A DNA stretch of 64,000 nucleotides, taken from NCBI RefSeq assembly GCF_000165485.1, contig NC_014623.1, positions 8,326,893 through 8,390,892 of the forward strand, written 5' to 3'. Shown here piece after piece: positions 30,078 through 37,346 of the stretch. This DNA comes from Stigmatella aurantiaca DW4/3-1. Lineage in GTDB: Bacteria > Myxococcota > Myxococcia > Myxococcales > Myxococcaceae. The position numbers and the translations under genes were made by a program. Below the pieces are notes generated by a model. That model was given only the letters and a program-made list of their open reading frames with translations, was not told where the DNA came from and ran no database searches. Numbering within the stretch: the first letter of the stretch is position 1; each line of letters begins with the position of its first letter.

Positions 30078-30419
30078 CTAGGGCGAGGCGCGTGCACGCA
30101 CCTCGACGAGGTACCCTCCGGGGTCACGGCAGAAGAACACCACCGTGGCCCCCTGCTCTTTCACAGGCTCGACCATGGCCACGCCGCGCTCCCGCATTCG
30201 CTCGTGGAGCGCGAGGAGTTCGGAGCGCGAGGCGAGGTGGAAGCCATGGTGCAGCCACGCGGGAATCTCGGGAGGGACTTCCACGGGCTCGATCGACAGG
30301 AGGAAGCCCCGGTCACCGATCAAGAAGCCCGGCCCATGGCCCGGCTGGAAGCCGAAGTAGTCCCGGTAGAACCGCTCCATCCCTGGGACATCACACGCCA
30401 CAAGGGCGAGGTGGTTCAT
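30078..30419 (-). CDS. VOC (glyoxalase/bleomycin-resistance) family protein
   Basis: The 113-residue single-module vicinal-oxygen-chelate protein begins MNHLALVACDVPGMERFY and ends with CRDPGGYLVEV, giving the His and Glu metal-ligand positions usual in the family. It would work as a dimer. Members isomerise, bind or cleave small electrophiles or aromatic substrates. GGAGCG precedes its ATG. It diverges from a MarR regulator across a large palindrome and is the likely regulated target, suggesting a response to a toxic small molecule. Confidence 0.88.
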   Translation of the reverse strand: MNHLALVACDVPGMERFYRDYFGFQPGHGPGFLIGDRGFLLSIEPVEVPPEIPAWLHHGFHLASRSELLALHERMRERGVAMVEPVKEQGATVVFFCRDPGGYLVEVRARASP

Positions 30420-30436
30420 CGAACGCTCCTATTTGA

Positions 30437-30466
30437 GTGCTATAAGCACATATGTGCTTATAGCAC
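30437..30466. promoter_or_regulatory. 30-bp perfect palindrome, likely MarR operator
   Basis: The 30 bases form an uninterrupted perfect inverted repeat (half site GTGCTATAAGCACAT). Each half itself contains the mirrored GTGCTATAAGCAC. The site lies 18 bases before the VOC start and 41 before the marR-family start, in an AT-rich island, where a dimeric winged-helix repressor would block both promoters. Binding is inferred from position and symmetry. Confidence 0.8.
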
Positions 30467-30506
30467 ATAAATGGTGGCCGATGCATGCCGGTGGTAAAAG
30501 GAGGGG

Positions 30507-31034
30507 GTGCCGCGCTCTCCCAAGGCCCGCCCTGCTTCCTCCGCTGACGCATCTCTCGCGACGGTCGAACGCGCGATGGTCCGCCTCCGCCGCAGCTTCA
30601 CGCGCCGCGCCATCAGCCGGCAGTTGGAGCAGGAGCTGGGCGAGGCGGTGGCCACCTCGCGCGCGTTCGTGACCGACGCGCTCGACCAGGGGCCCTCCGG
30701 GCAGGAGGGGGTGACGGTGGGAGAGGTGGCGGAGCGGCTCGGCATCGATCCGTCACGCGCCAGCCGGATGGTTACCGAGGCCATCGAGGCAGGAGATGTG
30801 GTCCGGGTCGTGTCACAGCTCGACGGGCGACGCACCTGTCTGGAGCTCACGCCCCAGGGACGCGCGCTCGCTGACGCCGCGGGGCAGCACCGGCGCCACT
30901 TCTTCGCCGCCGTGATGGCGGAGTGGCGCGCTGCGGATCGCGAGGAGTTCGCACGGCTGCTCGATCAGTTCGTCACGTCCCTCGATCGCATGGGTGCGAA
31001 CACACCGAGGAGAGACAAGGGCCCCCTCGTGTGA
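30507..31034 (+). CDS. MarR family transcriptional regulator
   Basis: The 175-residue protein has a winged helix-turn-helix of MarR type: GVTVGEVAERLGIDPSRAS followed by RMVTEAIEAGDVVRV and the wing DGRRTCLELT. The N-terminal Ala/Arg-rich stretch and helical C-terminus would form the dimer interface. The start is GTG 30507, preceded by AAGGAGG. It is divergent from the VOC gene with the palindrome between them, so autoregulation plus control of the VOC gene is likely. The ligand is unknown. Confidence 0.9.
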   Translation: MPRSPKARPASSADASLATVERAMVRLRRSFTRRAISRQLEQELGEAVATSRAFVTDALDQGPSGQEGVTVGEVAERLGIDPSRASRMVTEAIEAGDVVRVVSQLDGRRTCLELTPQGRALADAAGQHRRHFFAAVMAEWRAADREEFARLLDQFVTSLDRMGANTPRRDKGPLV

Positions 31035-31123
31035 GGAGGGGGGGTCCACTGAACGGAGAGAATCGTTCAGGCCTTCGGGGATGACGCCCGTGCTTCGGCG
31101 CCGCTTGCGGTAGAAGTCCGCCC

Positions 31124-31414
31124 ATGAACCCCACCTTGCCCCTGCTGCTGTGCCTGCTGGCCACCGGCTGCTCCACGCTCCCTGCCACCCAGTTCTCGCT
31201 TCCGAAGGAGCGCGCCACCGAATGCGCCGCGAACTGCGAGAGCCTCGACATGAAGCTCACCGCCATGGTCGTCATCCGCAACTCCGCGGGCTGCGTGTGC
31301 GAACCCAAGGACGCCCCGCCCCAGACGACCGAGCGGCGCAACGCGGCGGCCACCCTGGTTGGGACCGTGCTCGCCGAGGAGGACGCGCGGGCAGAGCCCA
31401 AGCAGGTGAGATAG
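31124..31414 (+). CDS. Small Cys-containing lipoprotein
   Basis: This 96-residue protein has a signal peptide with a clear lipobox (LLATGCSTL), after which the mature part has four further Cys residues (ECAANCESL and AGCVCEP). These could form two disulfides in the envelope. No family is recognised. It lies on the opposite strand and converges with the lanthipeptide synthetase gene, so it is not an obvious part of that cluster. Confidence 0.75.
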   Translation: MNPTLPLLLCLLATGCSTLPATQFSLPKERATECAANCESLDMKLTAMVVIRNSAGCVCEPKDAPPQTTERRNAAATLVGTVLAEEDARAEPKQVR

Positions 31415-31445
31415 GGTGAAGCGGCTGGGGAGCGGCCTCGCTGCT

Positions 31446-34103
31446 TCAGAAGTCGAACATGGGAATGCCACCGCCCGCGAGGAGCCGGTGCAACAAGACG
31501 CCGATGCCCGCTGACCCCGTGGCGTAGTCGGTGGAGACGCGCAGGAGCCCCTCGCCCGGCGTCACCCAACCCGTGGGCCGGTCCATGGCGAAGAGCAATG
31601 CGCGCTCGGCGAAGCGCAAGGCCTCCTCGCGGTCGCCGGGCTCGCCCGTGTGCTGGTGGAGATCCACGAAGAAGTGGCCGAGCCCCGCCATGCCATAAAA
31701 GTGGGAGGGAAAGACGCTGTACTGGCCCCTGAGGCCGTCAGCGATACGCTGGGCAGCCTGGAGGTAGCGCGGCTCTCCCAGCACCGCGTGAAAACGCAGC
31801 GCGATGGTGCCCAACCCCGCTCCCCCCATGGCCCAGTACGGGTAGAGGACCGGCTCGCGCTCCGATCGTGAAAAGCACCACTGGCCGCCGTACTCCCGGC
31901 CTTGGCCGAGATCATGATCGAGCAGGGCTCGCGCCCGCTCCAGATGCGAGCGCTCTCCCGTGGCCTCATACAGCCGCAGCAAGAAGTAGCCGATGCCCGC
32001 GCTCCCATGGGCGAGCCCGCAGTAGGCCTCTCCCTGGTTGACGTAGCGGAGGCCCTCCCGGGTCTCCTCCAACCTCGTCGCGATGCGCTCGAAAGCCTCC
32101 AGGGCGTGACGCAAAGAGCGCGGGTCTCCCAACCGCTTCAGGAAGAACAGGTGGGCAAGCCCCACTCCCGCATCGCCATAGAACAGGTCGGCGCCATGGC
32201 CGAGCAGGGGGGAGTCCACCCCCATTGCCATGAGCCGCTCCGCCGCTTCTCGCTGGCCCAGTTCGAGCAGACTCCAGGCGATGCCCGACAGGCCCACATA
32301 GAGCCCGGGAGGGTAGCGGCGGTGGCTGGCCTGGGCCGCCTCCGCCACGAGCGCGTGCACGAGCCGCTCGGGCGCAGCGCCCCGCATCCGTTGAAGCGCC
32401 ACGGCGATGCCCGAGGCCCCATAGGCCACGCCCAACCGGTTGGTCACGCACCGCCGGTAGTCCGTGGCGAGCGTCAGGGGGTCCTCTGCCTGGCGAACCT
32501 CCTCCTCGATGAAGTGGGCCGCCCCTTCCATGCGCTCCCTCAGGGACGCCTCGTCCAGAGCAGGCGAGGACCGCGGGACCGCACGCAGACGCGGGAGGCT
32601 CCGCTGCGCCTCGTCCAGCAACGCATCGAGCCGGCTGGGCTCCTCGGCAGCAAAGACGATCTGGACGAAGAAGTCGGGGAGGCCTCGTTCCCGCGCGAAG
32701 TGTTTCAACAGGGGCCGGCGGCGCTCGGGGGCAAGCGAGAAGAAGGGCGCGACTGGATAGAGGAGGTCTCCCAGAACACGGCTCAGGGCGCGCCAATCCT
32801 GCTCCGGGGTGGGCTTCTCGTTCAGCTTGCCCGTGGAGTGGGCATCCGCCCCGAAGCCAAGCGTGGCCATGGGAATGAGGGGGCTGACAACGTCGTCGCG
32901 TTCGCTGTAGGCGGACTCGAAGTCGATGAGGGTCACCTTCCCGCTGCCGGCATCGAAGAGGATGTTCTGCGGCGCGAAATCCCGGATGACCACCCCTTGG
33001 GCGTGCACGGCCCTGACCTGGGCAACGAGCTTCCGGGCGATTCCCAGGAAGGTCTCGCCATAGGTCCGGAGCTGCTCGGCCGAGGGGGCCCCCGTCAGCA
33101 CGAGGCCGAAGGCGTTCTGGGCCATGAGCTGCGCGAGGCTCAGGCCAGGCGCCCGCTCCATGACGATGAAATGGTGCTCCCATTCTTGAAACACATCGAG
33201 GAGCTCCGGGGCCACCCCCGTGCCCTCCAGGGCCCGGAGGATGCAGCGCTCGTTCTCCAGCGCGTCCAGGGCATCGTGGCACAGGTGCCGGCCCTGGTTG
33301 ATGAGGGGACGTGCCTCCTTGACCACCACCTCCCGCTCCCTCTGAAGATCCCAGCAAAGATAGATGCCGCCCTTGCTCGAGTTTCCCAGGACGCGAAGCG
33401 GCTGATAGCGGTGCTTCAAAGCCCCCCCGTCCTCGTCTTCCTCCGGCTCCTCGGGGAAGGGGTCTCTGACCCCCTCGGGAAGAAGGAAATAGGGCTGACG
33501 GACATCCTCCACGCGCTGTCCATCCGGCCCCACGAAGGACGTCTCCGGCTCGCCCTGGAGGTTGACCCCGCCCGCGGAGACGAAGGGACCATAGCGGTAG
33601 AAGAGAACCTTGCTGTTCCGGTAGGAGCGGTCCGAGAGGATGTAGGGGCCCGCGAAGCCCCGCGTCACCGGAGCCAGGCGTTCGAGCAGCCGGTGGAAGT
33701 GCGCCAGGTCCCGGGGATAGATGGTGACGAACTTTCCGCAGGCGCCCCCGCTCCAAAGGCTGGAGTTGCTCAAGTCGAGCATCACGTCATCGACCAGAAC
33801 CTTGAACGCGACCCGCTCCTCGACGAGAACCGGCACGATGGCGGACAGGAGCGGCCGGGCATGGCCATGGACCGCCGACAGGTGGATCTTGAACCCCATG
33901 GCGGGGAGCCGGTGATCCGGGGGCACCACGCCGTACCAGATGCCCTGCTGAGAGCCCCGCCAGCCCTCCGGTAGAAGGGGCGCCAGGTGCTCGCTGAATC
34001 CCGGCTGCCGGGGCTGGTAACGCTCCAGCCCCTCGTAACGCTCCGGGTGCACCAGCGTGAAGAGATACAAATCCTTGCGCGCCCTGCGCTCGATGCCTTC
34101 CAT
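31446..34103 (-). CDS. Class III lanthipeptide synthetase (LanKC)
   Basis: The 885-residue enzyme has three domains. An N-terminal phospho-Ser/Thr lyase region (about 1-230; CGKFVTIYPRD) is followed by a Ser/Thr kinase (about 231-520) with K262 in VVVKEARPL, D375/N380 in VVIRDFAPQNILFD and D394 in LIDFES. The last domain is LanC-like, with repeating Gly motifs (AYGASGIAVAL, GLAHGSAGIGY, GMAGLGHF). Zinc ligands of true LanC are missing: the usual WCxG position reads YWAMGG and the CHG position reads FYG, which is the class III hallmark and separates it from class IV LanL. ATG 34103 has GGGGGAGGG upstream. It would phosphorylate, eliminate and cyclise Ser/Cys of the peptide encoded 110 bases upstream. 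Confidence 0.92.
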   Translation of the reverse strand: MEGIERRARKDLYLFTLVHPERYEGLERYQPRQPGFSEHLAPLLPEGWRGSQQGIWYGVVPPDHRLPAMGFKIHLSAVHGHARPLLSAIVPVLVEERVAFKVLVDDVMLDLSNSSLWSGGACGKFVTIYPRDLAHFHRLLERLAPVTRGFAGPYILSDRSYRNSKVLFYRYGPFVSAGGVNLQGEPETSFVGPDGQRVEDVRQPYFLLPEGVRDPFPEEPEEDEDGGALKHRYQPLRVLGNSSKGGIYLCWDLQREREVVVKEARPLINQGRHLCHDALDALENERCILRALEGTGVAPELLDVFQEWEHHFIVMERAPGLSLAQLMAQNAFGLVLTGAPSAEQLRTYGETFLGIARKLVAQVRAVHAQGVVIRDFAPQNILFDAGSGKVTLIDFESAYSERDDVVSPLIPMATLGFGADAHSTGKLNEKPTPEQDWRALSRVLGDLLYPVAPFFSLAPERRRPLLKHFARERGLPDFFVQIVFAAEEPSRLDALLDEAQRSLPRLRAVPRSSPALDEASLRERMEGAAHFIEEEVRQAEDPLTLATDYRRCVTNRLGVAYGASGIAVALQRMRGAAPERLVHALVAEAAQASHRRYPPGLYVGLSGIAWSLLELGQREAAERLMAMGVDSPLLGHGADLFYGDAGVGLAHLFFLKRLGDPRSLRHALEAFERIATRLEETREGLRYVNQGEAYCGLAHGSAGIGYFLLRLYEATGERSHLERARALLDHDLGQGREYGGQWCFSRSEREPVLYPYWAMGGAGLGTIALRFHAVLGEPRYLQAAQRIADGLRGQYSVFPSHFYGMAGLGHFFVDLHQHTGEPGDREEALRFAERALLFAMDRPTGWVTPGEGLLRVSTDYATGSAGIGVLLHRLLAGGGIPMFDF

Positions 34104-34213
34104 GTGCGTGCCCTCCCCCGTGGACAAGCCGGAGGGCCACGCGCTCCAGCGCGACGTCTGGCCCCCGTGACCCTCCGAACAACGACCCCCTTGCGGACTT
34201 CGCGTCGAGCTTC

Positions 34214-34318
34214 CTAGTGGTGGCACAACAGCAGGCTGAGTGCCGAGCCCAGCACCGCGCTCTCTTGCTGTGTCTTGCCAGAACTGAGCTGCTGCAACGC
34301 GAGCACTTTCCGTTTCAT
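34214..34318 (-). CDS. Class III lanthipeptide precursor peptide
   Basis: This 34-residue peptide starts MKRKVLALQQLSSGKTQQ; the VLALQ element matches the LxLQ leader motif recognised by class III synthetases. The C-terminal part reads ESAVLGSALSLLLCHH, in which Ser25, Ser28 and Cys32 fit SxxSxxxC, the spacing for a labionin (or a lanthionine plus Dha). An excellent Shine-Dalgarno (AGAGGAGGG) sits just before ATG 34318. In-frame upstream Met codons have no ribosome site. It directly precedes the LanKC gene on the same strand. No homologous named peptide is recognised, so the product is likely new. Confidence 0.85.
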   Translation of the reverse strand: MKRKVLALQQLSSGKTQQESAVLGSALSLLLCHH

Positions 34319-34504
34319 GGCCGTACCCTCCTCTGGACGCAGCGAGCGGCACGGAAGCCCATCTCCCGGCTGCCTTCCCGCGTCCAAAGAAAGGTGTTGA
34401 GCCATGACGGGCCCATCAATCCTTTGGAGGATCCAGAGAACGCCTCGCCTGCCCGTTCGTCCCTCCCTTCTGGCCCATGCGCAAGCGCCTCCTCGAAGGC
34501 GGGG
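34319..34504 (-). promoter_or_regulatory. Probable promoter region of the lanthipeptide operon
   Basis: These 186 bases separate the precursor gene from the preceding gene on the same strand. The region is less GC-rich in its middle (around 34395-34425, with AACACCTTTCTTTGG on the minus strand). I could not identify a convincing -35/-10 pair or a GG-N10-GC sigma-54 site. No terminator hairpin with a T run is seen, so transcription from the preceding gene could also continue in. Confidence 0.3.
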
Positions 34505-35947
34505 CTACCGAGGCGCGGCCGGCTCGTAGCCAGGACGGTCGTCAAAGAGTTGCACCCAGCGGCCGTCGAATCCGCCATTCGCCGCTTGGTACCACGCCCC
34601 AGGCAACCAGAACCCCGTCTCGGAGCTGTCCTTGTCGTTCACATCACCGGTGTGGACGAAGTAGTCGTGCTGCCACCAGAACGCATTGTGCGAGTTCAGG
34701 TAACCACTGGCACTGCCGCGCGTCCGGCCACGGGAGTCGAGCCCTCCGGTCTGGTAGGCCGGCGTCTTGAAGTCAGCGCTGCTGCCCGACCGGTCCGCGT
34801 CGCGCTCAATGGAGTGGACGCCGTAGAACCAACTCTTGTCCAGATAGCCCTCGCGGCCGTCGGTCAGGTCTGACTCCGAGACGTCCCTGGACGGGGTGAA
34901 GAAGCGCTGCATGCCGGCGCTGACTTCCGCCTGCCCGCTCTCGTTGAGGATGGGGCTCTCAAGCAAGATGTCGATGGCCTTCGTGCCCAGCCAGTGCGTC
35001 TGATAGCCCCCGTACTGCCAGTGGGTCGGCAGGATATCGGCGAGATCCTGCAGTTCGTAGGTGATGCGGGGAACGGCGCCCCAGCGTGCGTTCGTCTCGT
35101 TGTCGTAGCGGCTGGTCAGGCTTGCCGCCGTCGAGTAGTTGAGCGGCCGTGCATTCCAGGCGCTCACCGCCGCTGGAGAGCCCTCTGGCACGAAGGCGTA
35201 GTGCACGTTCTTCTTCTTGTCCTCGTTGTTGATGTTCACCTCCGCTTTCGCCGTGGGGGACACCTGCTGGCCACTGACCCACGAGGAGGGGTTGGTCACG
35301 AAGTGCAGTTCCTGCTTGTCCGTTGCCAGGGTGCGGGTGGACCACTCCGCCTGCCAGATCAGCACGTGCTTGCCCGTCGCCGTCTGCAGGAAGTTCAGGC
35401 TGCTGTCGTAGGAGCGGCGGACGATGTGCTCGTGGTGCCGGGTGATCGTCACGTGATCGACGTACTCGCCGCTGCCGGGCGAGCCGCCCACGTTGCGGAC
35501 CAGCATCTCGATGCGCTCCCAGTCGTGGATGCCGCTCTCATCCAGCGCGTGGTACACGTGGTAGATGAGCACCAGCGACTTGGCGCCATCCACGAACTCG
35601 ATGAGCGAGGTGTAGAGCGTCGGGCGGATGCGCCAGTGGCTGAAGGCGCCGGACCCCGTCTGCGAGGCATCGATGTACTGGTTGATGGCCAGCCAGTTCT
35701 GCCGGTTGTTCGAGAAGTTCCCGTCACGATCGAAGTCGAAGTTCGTGATCCAATCTCGCCCGTGCTCGTTGGCGTTGGCGTTGGCGCGCTTGAGGATGAT
35801 CGGCGCGTAGTACTGGAGGTACGCCTGCCGTTGCGCATGGGTCAGGCTCCAGCTCTGCGCAAACGCTGCGTCGCCGAAAAAGCCCACGGCCAGCACCACC
35901 CAGGCGGTCAGCGCGGCACGGGAAATTCTTCCTTGGAAACCACTCAT
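34505..35947 (-). CDS. Secreted protein of unknown function (Vps62-like DWE motif)
   Basis: The 480-residue protein has a Sec signal (RISRAALTAWVVLAVGFF, cleavage after AAFA). The mature part carries YAPIILKRANANANEHGRDW, a calcium-loop-like DFDRDGNFSNN, and SLVLIYHVYHALDESGIHDWE followed by HHEH. The arrangement of an HDWE motif in a beta-rich secreted protein resembles Vps62/DUF946 or necrosis-inducing-like proteins, but that similarity is weak and I do not assign a function. ATG 35947 is supported by AGGAG. It lies upstream of the lanthipeptide genes on the same strand. Confidence 0.75.
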   Translation of the reverse strand: MSGFQGRISRAALTAWVVLAVGFFGDAAFAQSWSLTHAQRQAYLQYYAPIILKRANANANEHGRDWITNFDFDRDGNFSNNRQNWLAINQYIDASQTGSGAFSHWRIRPTLYTSLIEFVDGAKSLVLIYHVYHALDESGIHDWERIEMLVRNVGGSPGSGEYVDHVTITRHHEHIVRRSYDSSLNFLQTATGKHVLIWQAEWSTRTLATDKQELHFVTNPSSWVSGQQVSPTAKAEVNINNEDKKKNVHYAFVPEGSPAAVSAWNARPLNYSTAASLTSRYDNETNARWGAVPRITYELQDLADILPTHWQYGGYQTHWLGTKAIDILLESPILNESGQAEVSAGMQRFFTPSRDVSESDLTDGREGYLDKSWFYGVHSIERDADRSGSSADFKTPAYQTGGLDSRGRTRGSASGYLNSHNAFWWQHDYFVHTGDVNDKDSSETGFWLPGAWYQAANGGFDGRWVQLFDDRPGYEPAAPR

Positions 35948-36144
35948 CCTGCTTCTCCTGAAGACAGACTTATAGGGGAACCAAACAAAAGCGGACATCT
36001 CTGCAAATCTAGCTATTCTAGAAATTTACACAAGGGCAGCCGACAGTCGCTGAAGGGCGTGCAACAAACGCGGGCGGTGCCTGTCCTGGAGATGGGACGG
36101 AAGCCTTCCTGGCCCCCGCTCCCCTCGAACATCAAGGAGAGGTC

Positions 36145-36450
36145 ATGAACCGCCGTGGGTTGTCTCTTGCCGTGCTCGTGTGTGCTGTCCTGGTGGGCTG
36201 TGGTGGACCCGAGGTTGCTCCTCCGGCGGAGGAGGTGGGCTCCGTCTCGGAAGCGCTGGTGACCTGCGATGGCGCCACGACCGACCGTGATCCGCCGCAG
36301 GCCTCGTCGTCGTGCACCAACTTCGACGCCTGTGAGGACGTGCACGGCACGGCCTGTTCCCCGAGGGGGGCGTCCCGGGATTGCTGTAATGACGGCGTCT
36401 GGCCAGGCGGCTGCCTGTGCGCGCAGGGGTTCTGGACCTGCACCCTCTGA
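36145..36450 (+). CDS. Small Cys-rich lipoprotein
   Basis: This 101-residue protein has a lipoprotein signal with lipobox LVGCGG and a mature domain with eight further Cys (VTCDG, SSCTNFDACED, TACSP, DCCNDG, GCLCAQG, WTCTL), probably disulfide-bonded and exported. Its post-Cys GGPEVAP sequence is the same as that after the signal of the interrupted GH43-like gene at 2424. AAGGAGAGG precedes the start. No family is recognised. Confidence 0.75.
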   Translation: MNRRGLSLAVLVCAVLVGCGGPEVAPPAEEVGSVSEALVTCDGATTDRDPPQASSSCTNFDACEDVHGTACSPRGASRDCCNDGVWPGGCLCAQGFWTCTL

Positions 36451-36538
36451 GGCCATGCCCCCCCCCGGACAGCCGGGCCGAGGTCTGGAAGTGGGTTCGC
36501 GAAGGTGTACTACACTGACGGGCAGCCCGCCCGTCTCC

Positions 36539-37336
36539 ATGTCCCCCCCCTCTCCCCTTCCGGGCCTCGAAGCGCTGGCTGTGCGCGCGCAAGAGGCCCT
36601 CTCCGGCATCCAGGCCGACCGGGAAGCCTTCCTGCGCTTCCTCGCCGCGCGTCCCGAGGGCCACGGCCAAGCCGTGGACCTCTATCTCGCCTTCGCCTGC
36701 GCGCAGGCAGATCCCTGGGCACTCGGTGAGCTGGAGCGGCGCCTGGAATCCGTGGTGGGCGCCGCCATCACCCACCTGCGCCCGGACCGCGTCTTCGTCG
36801 AGGAGGTCCACCAGCGGCTGCGGCAGAAGCTGCTGCTGTCCCGGGAAGGCCGCCCCCCGAAGTTGCTGGAGTACGCGGGCAAGGGCCCCCTGGTGCAGTG
36901 GCTGCGCGCCGTGGCCCTGCGCGAGGCCCTCAACCTCCTCGCCCAGCAGCGCGCGGGGGCTCCCCTCGAGTCCGGCACGGTGCTGCCAGAGCTGGCCGCA
37001 CCGGGGCCGGATCCCGAGCTGACCCTGCTCAAGCACCGCTATGCCCCCGAGTTCAAGGCCGCGCTGGAAGCGGCCTTGCGGGGACTGCCCGCACGCGAGC
37101 GCAACTTCCTGCGCCTCTTCTTCCTGGAGTCGCTGACCGTGGAGCAGATCGCCCGCATGGATGGCACGCACAAGTCCACCGTCTCGCGCCGGATGGCGAG
37201 CGCACGCGAGCGCGTGCTCACCGGAATGCGGCGCCAGCTCCAGGAGCGCCTGGCGCTGAGCGTCTCGGAGCTCGACAGCCTCGTGGGGCAACTGCGCAGC
37301 CAGCTCGACGTGAGCCTCGCGCACGCGCTGGAGTGA
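36539..37336 (+). CDS. RNA polymerase sigma factor, Myxococcales-specific family
   Basis: The 265-residue protein has sigma-70-like regions. Region 2 is recognisable as FVEEVHQRLRQKLLLS followed by the core-binding/-10 helix GPLVQWLRAVALREALNLL. Region 4 is a helix-turn-helix (GLPARERNFLRLFFLESLT, then EQIARMDGTHKSTVSRRM). The sequence matches the group described as Sigma-70 factor, Myxococcales family 1, which is found next to kinases. Upstream in-frame starts are possible, but ATG 36539 gives the expected N-terminus. It is followed 10 bases later by a kinase with an anti-sigma-like domain, suggesting the two form a signalling pair. Confidence 0.88.
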   Translation: MSPPSPLPGLEALAVRAQEALSGIQADREAFLRFLAARPEGHGQAVDLYLAFACAQADPWALGELERRLESVVGAAITHLRPDRVFVEEVHQRLRQKLLLSREGRPPKLLEYAGKGPLVQWLRAVALREALNLLAQQRAGAPLESGTVLPELAAPGPDPELTLLKHRYAPEFKAALEAALRGLPARERNFLRLFFLESLTVEQIARMDGTHKSTVSRRMASARERVLTGMRRQLQERLALSVSELDSLVGQLRSQLDVSLAHALE

Positions 37337-37346
37337 AGGAACCCCC

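Noticed and set aside
31049-31070. CTGAACG/CGTTCAG hairpin after the MarR gene as a terminator
   Set aside because: The stem is only 7 bp and no T run follows on either strand.
34319-34405. Longer lanthipeptide precursor from an upstream in-frame Met
   Set aside because: No ribosome site precedes it, whereas ATG 34318 has AGAGGAGGG and gives a leader of class III type.
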